DNA of 64,000 nt. Origin: BMS3ABIN04 sp964553325. Lineage in GTDB: Bacteria > Bacteroidota > Ignavibacteria > Ignavibacteriales > Melioribacteraceae. The stretch covers positions 5,807 through 69,806 of the forward strand of contig CAZKKI010000034.1 of assembly GCA_964553325.1 (NCBI GenBank), in the 5' to 3' direction. The position numbers were made by a program, and so were the translations under genes. The stretch's first letter is position 1, and the number at the start of each line of letters is the position of its first letter. Under the pieces are notes generated by a model. It saw only the letters and a list, made by a program, of their open reading frames with translations, ran no database searches and had not been told where the DNA came from. Positions 54,941 through 62,771 of the stretch are shown here, piece after piece.

Positions 54941-55243
54941 ATGTTTTACATTATTTTAAGCATAATATTTTCTTTTATTTTCGGTTTTATCGTACGCGGA
55001 TATATCATCGATAAAAACCACAACACAACCTTAATTAATCACGCCACGGATATTTCAAAATTTCTTAACGAATCGCGCGAATTAAAAAGTAAAATTCAAT
55101 TTCTCCGTAAAAGAAACAAACTTTTGGAACAAAGAATTTCCGCATTAATATTTATGTTGAGAAATTTATCCGATAAAAATATATCCCGCCGGAAAACGGA
55201 AAATACTCCGACAACAAATCGAAAAATAAATTCCACTTTGTAA
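54941..55243 (+). CDS. Small membrane-anchored coiled-coil protein (100 aa)
   Basis: The unrecognised 100-residue product has one N-terminal membrane helix (FYIILSIIFSFIFGFIVRGY) and a heptad-like coiled coil over about residues 40-80 (FLNESRELKSKIQFLRKRNK). It then has a polar Arg/Asn/Thr-rich tail. This resembles small septum or envelope scaffolding proteins in shape only. It stands 77 bases before the glycerophosphodiesterase gene on the same strand, with no obvious ribosome binding site. Confidence 0.65.
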   Translation: MFYIILSIIFSFIFGFIVRGYIIDKNHNTTLINHATDISKFLNESRELKSKIQFLRKRNKLLEQRISALIFMLRNLSDKNISRRKTENTPTTNRKINSTL

Positions 55244-55320
55244 CTTCCGTGCAAAACTTAAAATTCTTTTTTATTAACTTTACGTTAAAATGTAAAAAAC
55301 ATCTTTCCGCATAACAAAAA

Positions 55321-56067
55321 ATGAAGAATAATTTTTTGGTCATCGCTCACAGAGGCGAATCTTTCGACGCACCGGAAAACACTTTGGCTTCGGTAAATCT
55401 TGCATGGGAAAGAAACGACGATGCAGTAGAAATTGATGTGCGATTGTCAAAAGACGACAGAATAGTCGTTATTCACGATAAAACAACATTGCGCACAAGC
55501 GGCGAAAACTTTACCGTAAAAGACGAAAATTATTCCGTTTTGAAAAAATTGGACGTCGGAGGTTTCAAGGAAAAAAGCTTCGAAGGCGAAGGAATTCCCC
55601 TGCTTAGAAACATAATTGCCGGTATGCCCCGAAACAAATATCTATTTGTTGAAATCAAAAGCAGAGAAAATACCGCGGATGTTATTAAATCGTTTTGCGA
55701 AAGAGAAAATGTGAATCCGGTTTATGTAAAATTTATTTCTTTTAATTATAAATTGTTAATGCACTTAAAATCGTTGTTGCCCGAATTCGAAATGTATTGG
55801 ATTGTAGACGATAAAATTCCGATATTCAAAAAGAATTTGACAAAAATTATTGAACGCTGCAAAGTTGCGGGTTTGGACGGACTTGATTTCGACGAAAAAA
55901 TGATTAATTCAAAATCCGTAATCGATGAAATACACAAAGCAAATTTGAAACTGTATTGTTGGACGGTAAACGACGTTAAACGCGCCAAGGAATTACGGGA
56001 CTGGGGAATAGACGGGGTTACATCCGACAAAGCACATTGGTTATCACAACAGCTTAATACCGGATGA
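55321..56067 (+). CDS. Glycerophosphodiester phosphodiesterase
   Basis: This enzyme hydrolyses deacylated phospholipids (glycerophosphodiesters) to sn-glycerol 3-phosphate and an alcohol. The 248-residue protein has the catalytic H-R-G and E-N-T of IAHRGESFDAPENT, then EIDVRLSKDDRIVVIHD with the metal and second histidine residues, and the usual C-terminal CWTVNDVKRAKELRDWGIDG. No signal peptide is seen, so it is cytoplasmic like UgpQ. Its stop overlaps the next start (ATGA). With glpD at the end of the operon it forms a route from phospholipid breakdown products to DHAP. Confidence 0.95.
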   Translation: MKNNFLVIAHRGESFDAPENTLASVNLAWERNDDAVEIDVRLSKDDRIVVIHDKTTLRTSGENFTVKDENYSVLKKLDVGGFKEKSFEGEGIPLLRNIIAGMPRNKYLFVEIKSRENTADVIKSFCERENVNPVYVKFISFNYKLLMHLKSLLPEFEMYWIVDDKIPIFKKNLTKIIERCKVAGLDGLDFDEKMINSKSVIDEIHKANLKLYCWTVNDVKRAKELRDWGIDGVTSDKAHWLSQQLNTG

Positions 56068-57020
56068 AAAAAGACAAAATTATAATCGGAATTCACGGAC
56101 TCGGGAACAAGCCGCCGGCAATACTTTTGGAAGAGTGGTGGCGATTGGCTATTACGGAAGGATTAACGGAAATTACCGGCTATCCAAAATTCGATTTCGA
56201 AATGGTTTATTGGGCGGATATCTTAAACGACCGCCCGCTCGATCCGGATGAAACAGACAGCGATTCCGATTACTTCATAAAAGAAAAATATATCCCCGCT
56301 TCCAATATTCACGCGCAATCGCAAGAAGATTCGATGATTCAAAAAATATCCGATAAATTTAACGATTTGATATTTAATAAAAAGCTTCACGAAAATTTCC
56401 CGTCAGTTACCGATTGGGTTATTAAAAATTTTTTCTCCGAGTTGGATATTTATCTTAACGGCAAACCTTTTCTCGATGAAACTTCGGAACTTGCGGCAAA
56501 GGATGTAATTAAAAACCGACTTGAAACAATATTAAAACAACACAAAAACAAAAAAATCCTTTTAATCGCCCATTCGATGGGCTCAATAATTGCGTTTGAT
56601 GTTTTATCGGAAAACAAAAGCGGAATTACAATTAATACTTTCGTTACCATCGGTTCTCCTCTCGGCGTGCCTTTTATAATTGAAAAAATCAAAAATACAA
56701 AAACGGGAAAGCTGAAAACTCCCGATTCGATAACCAACGCTTGGTTTAACTTCGCCGATCCGGATGACAAACTTGCCGTAAACTACGAACTCGAAAAAAT
56801 TTTCGAACCGAACAAAAAAGGAATTCGACCACAAGGTCAACCGGTTAAAAACAACTACGAAATGAACGGTGATCCGAACCCGCACAAATCTTTCGGTTAT
56901 TTAAGAACGCCCGAACTGGCTTTTGCTATTAATCAATTCATGCAACCGGAGAAAGGAAAACTTGAAAAATGGATTCGGGAAAAAGTTAACTATATTAAAA
57001 CATTATTCGGGAAAAAATGA
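56064..57020 (+). CDS. Alpha/beta-hydrolase (lipase-like), unknown substrate
   Basis: This 318-residue protein has an alpha/beta-hydrolase core: IIIGIHGLGNKPP (oxyanion-loop region) at the N-terminus, nucleophile Ser171 in LLIAHSMGSIIAFDVL, and a TIGSPLGVPF strand after it. There is a Glu/Asp-rich cap region (DPDETDSDSDYF) and a conserved His near the C-terminus (NPHKSFGYLRTPELA). The family is not one I can name precisely. The position between the glycerophosphodiesterase and glpD, with ATGA overlaps on both sides, suggests that it releases acyl groups from lipids or lysophospholipids to feed the same pathway. This is inference. Confidence 0.85.
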   Translation: MKKDKIIIGIHGLGNKPPAILLEEWWRLAITEGLTEITGYPKFDFEMVYWADILNDRPLDPDETDSDSDYFIKEKYIPASNIHAQSQEDSMIQKISDKFNDLIFNKKLHENFPSVTDWVIKNFFSELDIYLNGKPFLDETSELAAKDVIKNRLETILKQHKNKKILLIAHSMGSIIAFDVLSENKSGITINTFVTIGSPLGVPFIIEKIKNTKTGKLKTPDSITNAWFNFADPDDKLAVNYELEKIFEPNKKGIRPQGQPVKNNYEMNGDPNPHKSFGYLRTPELAFAINQFMQPEKGKLEKWIREKVNYIKTLFGKK

Positions 57021-58576
57021 ATTTCAAAAGAGAAGAAATGATTAACCGTATTTCGGCTGAAAAAGCCGAATGGGATGTTGTTATCATCGGCGGAGGAGCA
57101 ACCGGTGCCGGTATCGCACTCGATTCCGCTTCGCGCGGTTATAAAACATTATTGGTAGAACAACACGACTTCGGGAAAGCAACTTCGAGCAGAAGCACAA
57201 AACTTATTCACGGCGGAGTAAGATATTTACAACAAGGAAACTTTTCTCTTGTTATGGAAGCACTTAAAGAAAGAGGGATTCTGTATAAAAATGCTCCTCA
57301 TCTTGTAAGCAATTTGAAGTTCGTGGTTCCGCGTTACGATTGGTGGGAAGGAACGTTTTACGGCGTCGGACTAAAACTTTACGATATGATGGCCGGCAAA
57401 TACGGATTTGGAGATTCGCGATTACTTTCGGTGGAAGAAACCGTTTCGTTAATACCAACAATCGAAACAGAAGGACTTAGAGGCGGAATTATATATTTCG
57501 ACGGTCAATTCGACGATGCAAGATTGCTTATCAATATTCTTCAAACTGCGGTTGAACATGGTGCAACCGTTGTTAATTACTTTAGAATGGTTGAGTTTCT
57601 GAAAGTAAACGGTTTAATTGCCGGTATTATTGCGGAGGATGAGGAAACCGGAAAAACTCACGAAATAAAATCCAAAGTGGTAATTAACGCAACCGGAATT
57701 TTTTCCGATGAAATTCGAAAAAAAGAAAATCCGGCTGAACCGGAATTGATTGAACCGAGTCGCGGCACTCACATCGTTTTAGATAAATCGTTTTTATCCG
57801 GAGATACTGCCATCATGGTTCCGAATACGGACGACGGGCGGGTTCTTTTTGCTATTCCGTGGCACGGCAAGGTAATTGTCGGAACCACCGATATTCCGGT
57901 TGAGCAACCCGAACTTGAACCGAAAGCTTCGGCGGATGAAATCGATTTTCTTCTAAAGCACATTGCACGATACTTAACAAACGATCCGTCTCCTTCCGAT
58001 ATTTTAAGCGTATTCTCAGGATTGCGCCCGCTTGTTCGTTCTGGCAATACAGAAAATACCGCCGCTATTTCACGCGAGCATACAATTAATATTTCTCGCG
58101 GCGGACTTATTACAATTGCCGGCGGGAAATGGACGACATTCAGAAAAATGGCGGAAGATACTTTGGAACATGCAATTGAACTGGGAGGATTGAATTACCA
58201 AAAATCAATTACCGAAAATTTGAAAATCCACGGTTATACTTTGGAAAAATCCGAATTACCGAACTTCGATATGTACGGATCCGATGCCGTGAGCGTACAA
58301 ATAGTTTGTAACGAGAACAACCTGTACGATTTTATTCACCCCGATTTGCCAGTCCACAAAGGCGAGATAATTTGGGCGGTAAAATACGAAATGGCAAGAA
58401 CGGTTGAAGACTTTCTCGCACGGCGACGCAGGGCATTGTTCTTAAATGCAAAAGCCAGTATTGAATCTGCACCGATCGTAGCTGAAATTATGTCGAAAGA
58501 ATTGGGTAAAAACAAAAAGTGGGAAAAAGAACAGATTTCAAACTTTAACAAAGTGGCCGAGAACTACTTGTTATGA
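57017..58576 (+). CDS. glpD: Glycerol-3-phosphate dehydrogenase (FAD, GlpD-type)
   Basis: GlpD oxidises sn-glycerol 3-phosphate to dihydroxyacetone phosphate and passes electrons to quinone at the membrane. The 519-residue protein has the FAD fold VVIIGGGATGAGIALDSASR near residue 20, then the substrate and flavin loop KATSSRSTKLIHGGVRYLQQ and AGGKWTTFRKMAEDTL. The C-terminal helical domain (residues 400-519) is present. It is the last gene of the operon. Its 3' end overlaps the opposite cytochrome gene by 13 bases. Confidence 0.96.
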   Translation: MNFKREEMINRISAEKAEWDVVIIGGGATGAGIALDSASRGYKTLLVEQHDFGKATSSRSTKLIHGGVRYLQQGNFSLVMEALKERGILYKNAPHLVSNLKFVVPRYDWWEGTFYGVGLKLYDMMAGKYGFGDSRLLSVEETVSLIPTIETEGLRGGIIYFDGQFDDARLLINILQTAVEHGATVVNYFRMVEFLKVNGLIAGIIAEDEETGKTHEIKSKVVINATGIFSDEIRKKENPAEPELIEPSRGTHIVLDKSFLSGDTAIMVPNTDDGRVLFAIPWHGKVIVGTTDIPVEQPELEPKASADEIDFLLKHIARYLTNDPSPSDILSVFSGLRPLVRSGNTENTAAISREHTINISRGGLITIAGGKWTTFRKMAEDTLEHAIELGGLNYQKSITENLKIHGYTLEKSELPNFDMYGSDAVSVQIVCNENNLYDFIHPDLPVHKGEIIWAVKYEMARTVEDFLARRRRALFLNAKASIESAPIVAEIMSKELGKNKKWEKEQISNFNKVAENYLL

Positions 58577-59133
58577 CACGTTAAGCATAATCGGCTTTTA
58601 CGGTTCGACTTAATCAAATACTTATCAACATTGCTGAACCCGTGAATATCGTGACATGAAATACATTCCAAATTTCCATTCACCAACATATCCGAATCGA
58701 TCGTTCCGCCGAGTCCTGAAGGAGTAGTTACAGGATCGAATAAGCCGCGGTCTTTCATTGCCAAAAAGCTATCGTACCTGAACGAAACCGGATGACTATC
58801 CGTTAAATCCGTACCCAAGATCTGGTTAGGCTCCAATCTGTGAAAACCACTGTTGTCGAAAGCCAAAATACCGTCGTGACAACTTAAACACAATTTCGAA
58901 GAGCCAACAGGTTGCGATACATCGGCATCGAGAGTGGAGCTTTTGTATGGTGTATAAAAAATATTTTTTGTTGATTGCTGCCAAACCAAGTTGAAATTTG
59001 TACTCGAATTCGAATCCTCTACGTGACAAAATTTACAATTCTTCTTTAAATTCGAATGAAATCCTTCCATCTGCGCAGTGCAAAGCATCGGTAGATATAA
59101 AAACAACAATAATATTTTAACTTTTTTTTCCAT
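58564..59133 (-). CDS. Tetraheme cytochrome c (exported)
   Basis: This 189-residue periplasmic or outer-surface cytochrome has a signal peptide (MEKKVKILLLFLYLPMLCTA) and four C-x2-C-H haem motifs: CKFCH, CLSCH, CISCH and CLTCH. It is a paralogue of the pentaheme cytochrome at 60749: both share SKLCLSCHDG, a block with HPVSF/HPISF...YD, SGLGGTI, LECISCHD/LECSTCHD and LCLTCHNK/HKK. It is convergent with glpD, overlapping by 13 bases, and divergent from the OmpA-like gene. It may carry electrons in the cluster at the right end of the window. Confidence 0.92.
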   Translation of the reverse strand: MEKKVKILLLFLYLPMLCTAQMEGFHSNLKKNCKFCHVEDSNSSTNFNLVWQQSTKNIFYTPYKSSTLDADVSQPVGSSKLCLSCHDGILAFDNSGFHRLEPNQILGTDLTDSHPVSFRYDSFLAMKDRGLFDPVTTPSGLGGTIDSDMLVNGNLECISCHDIHGFSNVDKYLIKSNRKSRLCLTCHNK

Positions 59134-59185
59134 ACAGCAAAAGGTGTTATAATCTTTTAATTTATTATTTTAGTGTTCTAAAACA

Positions 59186-59214
59186 TTGACAAAGATTTTT
59201 ACTTCAATTAATTA
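59186..59214 (+). promoter_or_regulatory. Sigma-70-like promoter of the OmpA/TSP3 gene
   Basis: TTGACA (59186-59191) and TAATTA (59209-59214) are 17 bases apart and end 47 bases before the start codon. Confidence 0.5.
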
Positions 59215-59261
59215 ACAGCTATGCACAAGTTAATCCGGAAACAGATTTACATGAATCAAAA

Positions 59262-60728
59262 ATGACTAAACCGCTTATTATAATCGTTTTTTTTACGAGT
59301 GTGTTTAATTATACCTTTGCTCAGAAAGAGCGAATATTTGTCCACTCCTTTTCCAATGCGGTTGGAATAACTTTGGAAGGAGGAATAACCGGCAGTTATA
59401 CCGATTTTAATAAAAGTTCCACCGATTTTCACGGCAAAACTTTAGTTGATTTTTTCTTTCACTCGAATTCCAAAGGAACTTTCGGATTACGTTTGTACGG
59501 TGGATTGATATATCTGGGAGCCACAGGAGGTGTAAATTCCTCCGAGCCAATAGCAAATTTAAAAACACTCAGAACACGAATTTACCAAATCGGCGGCGGA
59601 TATTCTTATACGTATATGCTAAACGAAATTATTCATCCGTATCTTTTTTTAGGAATTTCTTACGTTGTTTACGATCCGGAAGATGAAAACAACTCGGATA
59701 TTTCATCATTTACTAAAAACAAATTAGTAAACCACGATTTAAATTACAATGCGGAAATAGGTTTAAGATTTTTAGTAATTGATCATTTAAGTTTTAACAC
59801 GGGAGTATCACTGAATTATAATTTAAGCGACAACTTAGACGGAATTTGGATCAACGATAACAATGATTATTATTTAACCTACAATTTTGGAATAAGTTAT
59901 TATTTTTTAAATGCAAAAGATAGTGATGGCGATGGAGTTGACGATTCGGATGATTTGTGTCCGAATACACCAGTTAATGTAAAAGTTGATGAATTCGGTT
60001 GTCCGTCCGATAATGATAAAGACGGGGTTCCGGATAATAAAGATATTTGTCCGGATACTCCACCATTAATAGTTGTCGACGATAACGGATGCCCCGTCGA
60101 TAAGGACGAAGACGGCATCCCCGATAGCATTGATAAGTGTCCGCACACACCCAAAGAAATCAATGTTGACGAAACCGGATGCCCGAGCGATGAAGATAAA
60201 GACGGTGTCCCGGATTACCTTGATGAATGTCCTGATACACCTGCGGGTACAAAAGTAAACTCAACCGGCTGCTCTGTTGATACCGATAAAGACGGCGTTC
60301 CCGACTATCGCGATAAATGTCCGGCAACCCCTCGAGATATAAAAGTGAATAAATTCGGATGCCCGGAAAATTTATCACTTAAGCATTACAAAAAATTAAT
60401 TATAAATAAATTCGCCCCGAACAGTCCGGTAATACCTACATTCGAAAAAGAAAAACTTAATAATTTCATTAATTATTTAAGAGATAATCCGAATTTAAAA
60501 TGTGAAATTTACGGTTACACGGATAATTACCGATCTTACGAATCAAATTACGTTCTTTCGGTCAAAAGAGCCAGAGCCGTGCTAAAATATTTTATTGAAA
60601 ACGGGTTGGAGAAAACGAGATTCGGAGTAAAAGGAATGAGTTACCTAAATCCGGTAGCCGATAACGAATTGGAGTACGGTAGGGCTTTAAATCGAAGAGT
60701 TGAAATTATTATAATGAACGATAATTAG
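59262..60728 (+). CDS. OmpA-family outer-membrane protein with thrombospondin type 3 repeats
   Basis: This 488-residue protein has a signal peptide (TKPLIIIVFFTSVFNYTFAQ) and an N-terminal beta-barrel-like region (residues 25-215). Five calcium-binding thrombospondin type 3 repeats follow over about residues 218-365 (DSDGDGVDDSDDLCPNTP, DKDGVPDNKDICPDTP and so on, each with two cysteines). A C-terminal OmpA peptidoglycan-binding domain (residues 370-488; YGYTDNYRSYESNYVLSVKR, ALNRRVEI) closes it. It probably ties the outer membrane to the wall. It sits between two cytochrome genes on the opposite strand, with only 20 bases to the pentaheme gene. Confidence 0.94.
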   Translation: MTKPLIIIVFFTSVFNYTFAQKERIFVHSFSNAVGITLEGGITGSYTDFNKSSTDFHGKTLVDFFFHSNSKGTFGLRLYGGLIYLGATGGVNSSEPIANLKTLRTRIYQIGGGYSYTYMLNEIIHPYLFLGISYVVYDPEDENNSDISSFTKNKLVNHDLNYNAEIGLRFLVIDHLSFNTGVSLNYNLSDNLDGIWINDNNDYYLTYNFGISYYFLNAKDSDGDGVDDSDDLCPNTPVNVKVDEFGCPSDNDKDGVPDNKDICPDTPPLIVVDDNGCPVDKDEDGIPDSIDKCPHTPKEINVDETGCPSDEDKDGVPDYLDECPDTPAGTKVNSTGCSVDTDKDGVPDYRDKCPATPRDIKVNKFGCPENLSLKHYKKLIINKFAPNSPVIPTFEKEKLNNFINYLRDNPNLKCEIYGYTDNYRSYESNYVLSVKRARAVLKYFIENGLEKTRFGVKGMSYLNPVADNELEYGRALNRRVEIIIMNDN

Positions 60729-60748
60729 AAGAAAAATTAAACGAAAAA

Positions 60749-61435
60749 TCATTTTTTGTGACACGTTAAACATAAAGCACTTCCTTGATTATCTATTCTC
60801 AACGATAAAGTTCGGGTAGTTTGTCCGTGTACAAAATGGCAACCGCTACAACCTTGAGTATTTCTTGCAACGTGAACATCGTGACAAGTTGAACACTCAA
60901 GATTTCTTCCGTTATCCAATAAATCTTCCGCAATAGTGCCACCTAATCCCGACATTGTAACGGTCGGATCGTATAAGCCACCATCGCGAGATGCTAAATC
61001 GGAATCATATACAAACGAAATCGGATGATCATCAGTTAAACTGGTTCCTACATTTCCGAAACCGGCGTAACGGGTTCCGCCCGTATTTCCACTGTGATTT
61101 TCAATTGCAACCGTTCCGTCGTGACAAGACAAGCACAATTTCGATTTACCCGACGGTTGGCCGGGAAATGCATCCAACGTACTACTTGAGTAAACATTGT
61201 ACGTAGCGGTTGATAATTCGTGATTCCACAGAGGAGAGTCGTTCACCTCTGTATTCGCATTATGCGGAATATGACAAGGTTTGCATATTTCCCCTTCGCT
61301 CCAACTTGCACCGCTAAAATCATGATGGCTGTTTTTAATATCCGCTTTTAATAGAGTTGTGCTTAATATATAAAATAAAAAGCAATGCAAAACAACCAAA
61401 GTATAAATTTGTATTTTTTGTATTCCGCTATTCAT
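60749..61435 (-). CDS. Pentaheme cytochrome c (exported)
   Basis: This 228-residue exported cytochrome has five C-x2-C-H motifs: CKPCH, CLSCH, CSTCH, CSGCH and CLTCH. The ATG at 61435 has GAGG 8 bases ahead and is preferred to one at 61447; both give a hydrophobic export signal (IYTLVVLHCFLFYILSTTLL). It is an enlarged paralogue of the tetraheme protein at 58564, with an additional haem after the CSTCH site. It follows the 15-haem cytochrome gene by about 20 bases and is therefore in one operon with it and the barrel gene. Confidence 0.92.
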   Translation of the reverse strand: MNSGIQKIQIYTLVVLHCFLFYILSTTLLKADIKNSHHDFSGASWSEGEICKPCHIPHNANTEVNDSPLWNHELSTATYNVYSSSTLDAFPGQPSGKSKLCLSCHDGTVAIENHSGNTGGTRYAGFGNVGTSLTDDHPISFVYDSDLASRDGGLYDPTVTMSGLGGTIAEDLLDNGRNLECSTCHDVHVARNTQGCSGCHFVHGQTTRTLSLRIDNQGSALCLTCHKK

Positions 61436-61453
61436 ATTCAACCTCATTAGTTA

Positions 61454-62761
61454 TTATTTTTCTCTGTCGTACGCAAGTTGCACATGGCATCCCGGCAAAC
61501 ACGAGCCCCCGCTATCAGTTACCTTATAACCTATTGGCATTTTCCACTTACCGTAATAAACATAATTTCCGATAAGATGTTCATTGTCGGCTCCGTGCAT
61601 ATCATGGCACGTTTGACAACTAATCGATTTTTTCTTCATAACATGAACATAATGTAGGTTTCTAGAACCATCTCTAAAATTTGTTAATGAAACGGTTTCT
61701 TTATATTTAAGCATTTCGTCATCATGACATTTAAAACAAAGGGCATATGACTCAATTTTGGGCTTAGTATAATTTCCCTTTGGAAACGCTGCAACCAATA
61801 AATTATAATTTGATGAAAAATGAGGTAGATGACAGTCTTCACAATCTCCGTCGGTTAACGGTTTATGTAAATATTTTTTCTCCATTAACGATTTGATATC
61901 TATAAATTTCTCCTTTTTTTCCGTATTCTCACTATGGCATTGAAAACACACAATCGGTTCTTTTTCAACCAAAAGATTGTTCAACTCACTGGCATGTGGT
62001 GAATGGCACATTATACATTGTCCTTTCTCCTCAACCGGTTTATGGACTGTTTTAGCCACTTTTATTTCACTTGGGAAATCATCATGGCACTTAAAACAAA
62101 GTTCGTTGCCATCTGTCAGTAACATTGCCGGAGCCGGTGCGGTATGCGGTGCATGGCAATCCAAACAATTATCTTCAAAAGCGGGATGAACCGTTTCCAG
62201 ATTAAGATCTTCTTCCCTCTCCTCATGACACTGAAAACAAAGTGACGGTACTGTCATCAAAACCAACCCTACATAATCCGTTTGATGTCCGGAATGACAA
62301 CCAGCACATTGATTACTGACAAAAGGACCGTGCTCATAATGATTTTCCGCAACTTCAAGTTCATGACATTTTTTACAAACATCTCTTTGCGTATTTCCCC
62401 TTAATAAAGCGATAGTATTAGAACTATGCGGTGAATGACAATCCAGACAACCTCCTTCGGCGAAAGGTTCGTGCACAATTTTTTTTGTTATTTCGATATC
62501 ATGACAAGACTCACATAAATCTGATCCGGTATCGATCAATTCAAATTCGGGACCATCGCTATCGGGATGTTCTTTTGAACTTATCCTATCGTGACACGAT
62601 TCACAGTCCTCTTCTGCAGGAGAATGAACCAGAGATTTTTGAAAATAAGCATCGTGACAATCTTTAACAGCACAAGAGTTTGATTTTTCTGCGGTTTGCG
62701 AATATATCGTGGTAGTTAAACCTGATAACAAAAACAATATTAATATTAATAAAACCCGCAT
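61454..62761 (-). CDS. Large multiheme cytochrome c, about 13-15 haems
   Basis: This 435-residue exported protein (signal MRVLLILILFLLSGLTTTIY) is packed with haem sites: thirteen canonical C-x2-C-H motifs plus an N-terminal CAVKDCH (C-x4-C-H) and a C-terminal CLPGCH (C-x3-C-H) that may carry unusual haems. The repeat unit alternates a pair such as CLDCHSPH and CFQCHEE, typical of doubled-CXXCH cytochromes. Distal histidines are frequent between motifs, consistent with bis-His haem ligation. It lies between the barrel gene and the pentaheme gene in one operon. It is probably an electron conduit at or across the outer membrane. Confidence 0.93.
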   Translation of the reverse strand: MRVLLILILFLLSGLTTTIYSQTAEKSNSCAVKDCHDAYFQKSLVHSPAEEDCESCHDRISSKEHPDSDGPEFELIDTGSDLCESCHDIEITKKIVHEPFAEGGCLDCHSPHSSNTIALLRGNTQRDVCKKCHELEVAENHYEHGPFVSNQCAGCHSGHQTDYVGLVLMTVPSLCFQCHEEREEDLNLETVHPAFEDNCLDCHAPHTAPAPAMLLTDGNELCFKCHDDFPSEIKVAKTVHKPVEEKGQCIMCHSPHASELNNLLVEKEPIVCFQCHSENTEKKEKFIDIKSLMEKKYLHKPLTDGDCEDCHLPHFSSNYNLLVAAFPKGNYTKPKIESYALCFKCHDDEMLKYKETVSLTNFRDGSRNLHYVHVMKKKSISCQTCHDMHGADNEHLIGNYVYYGKWKMPIGYKVTDSGGSCLPGCHVQLAYDREK

Positions 62762-62771
62762 TTCTTCCCCC

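Noticed and set aside
59930..60370. CRISPR-like regular repeat
   Set aside because: The periodicity is the five thrombospondin type 3 protein repeats of the OmpA-like gene, with diverged DNA and no spacer structure.
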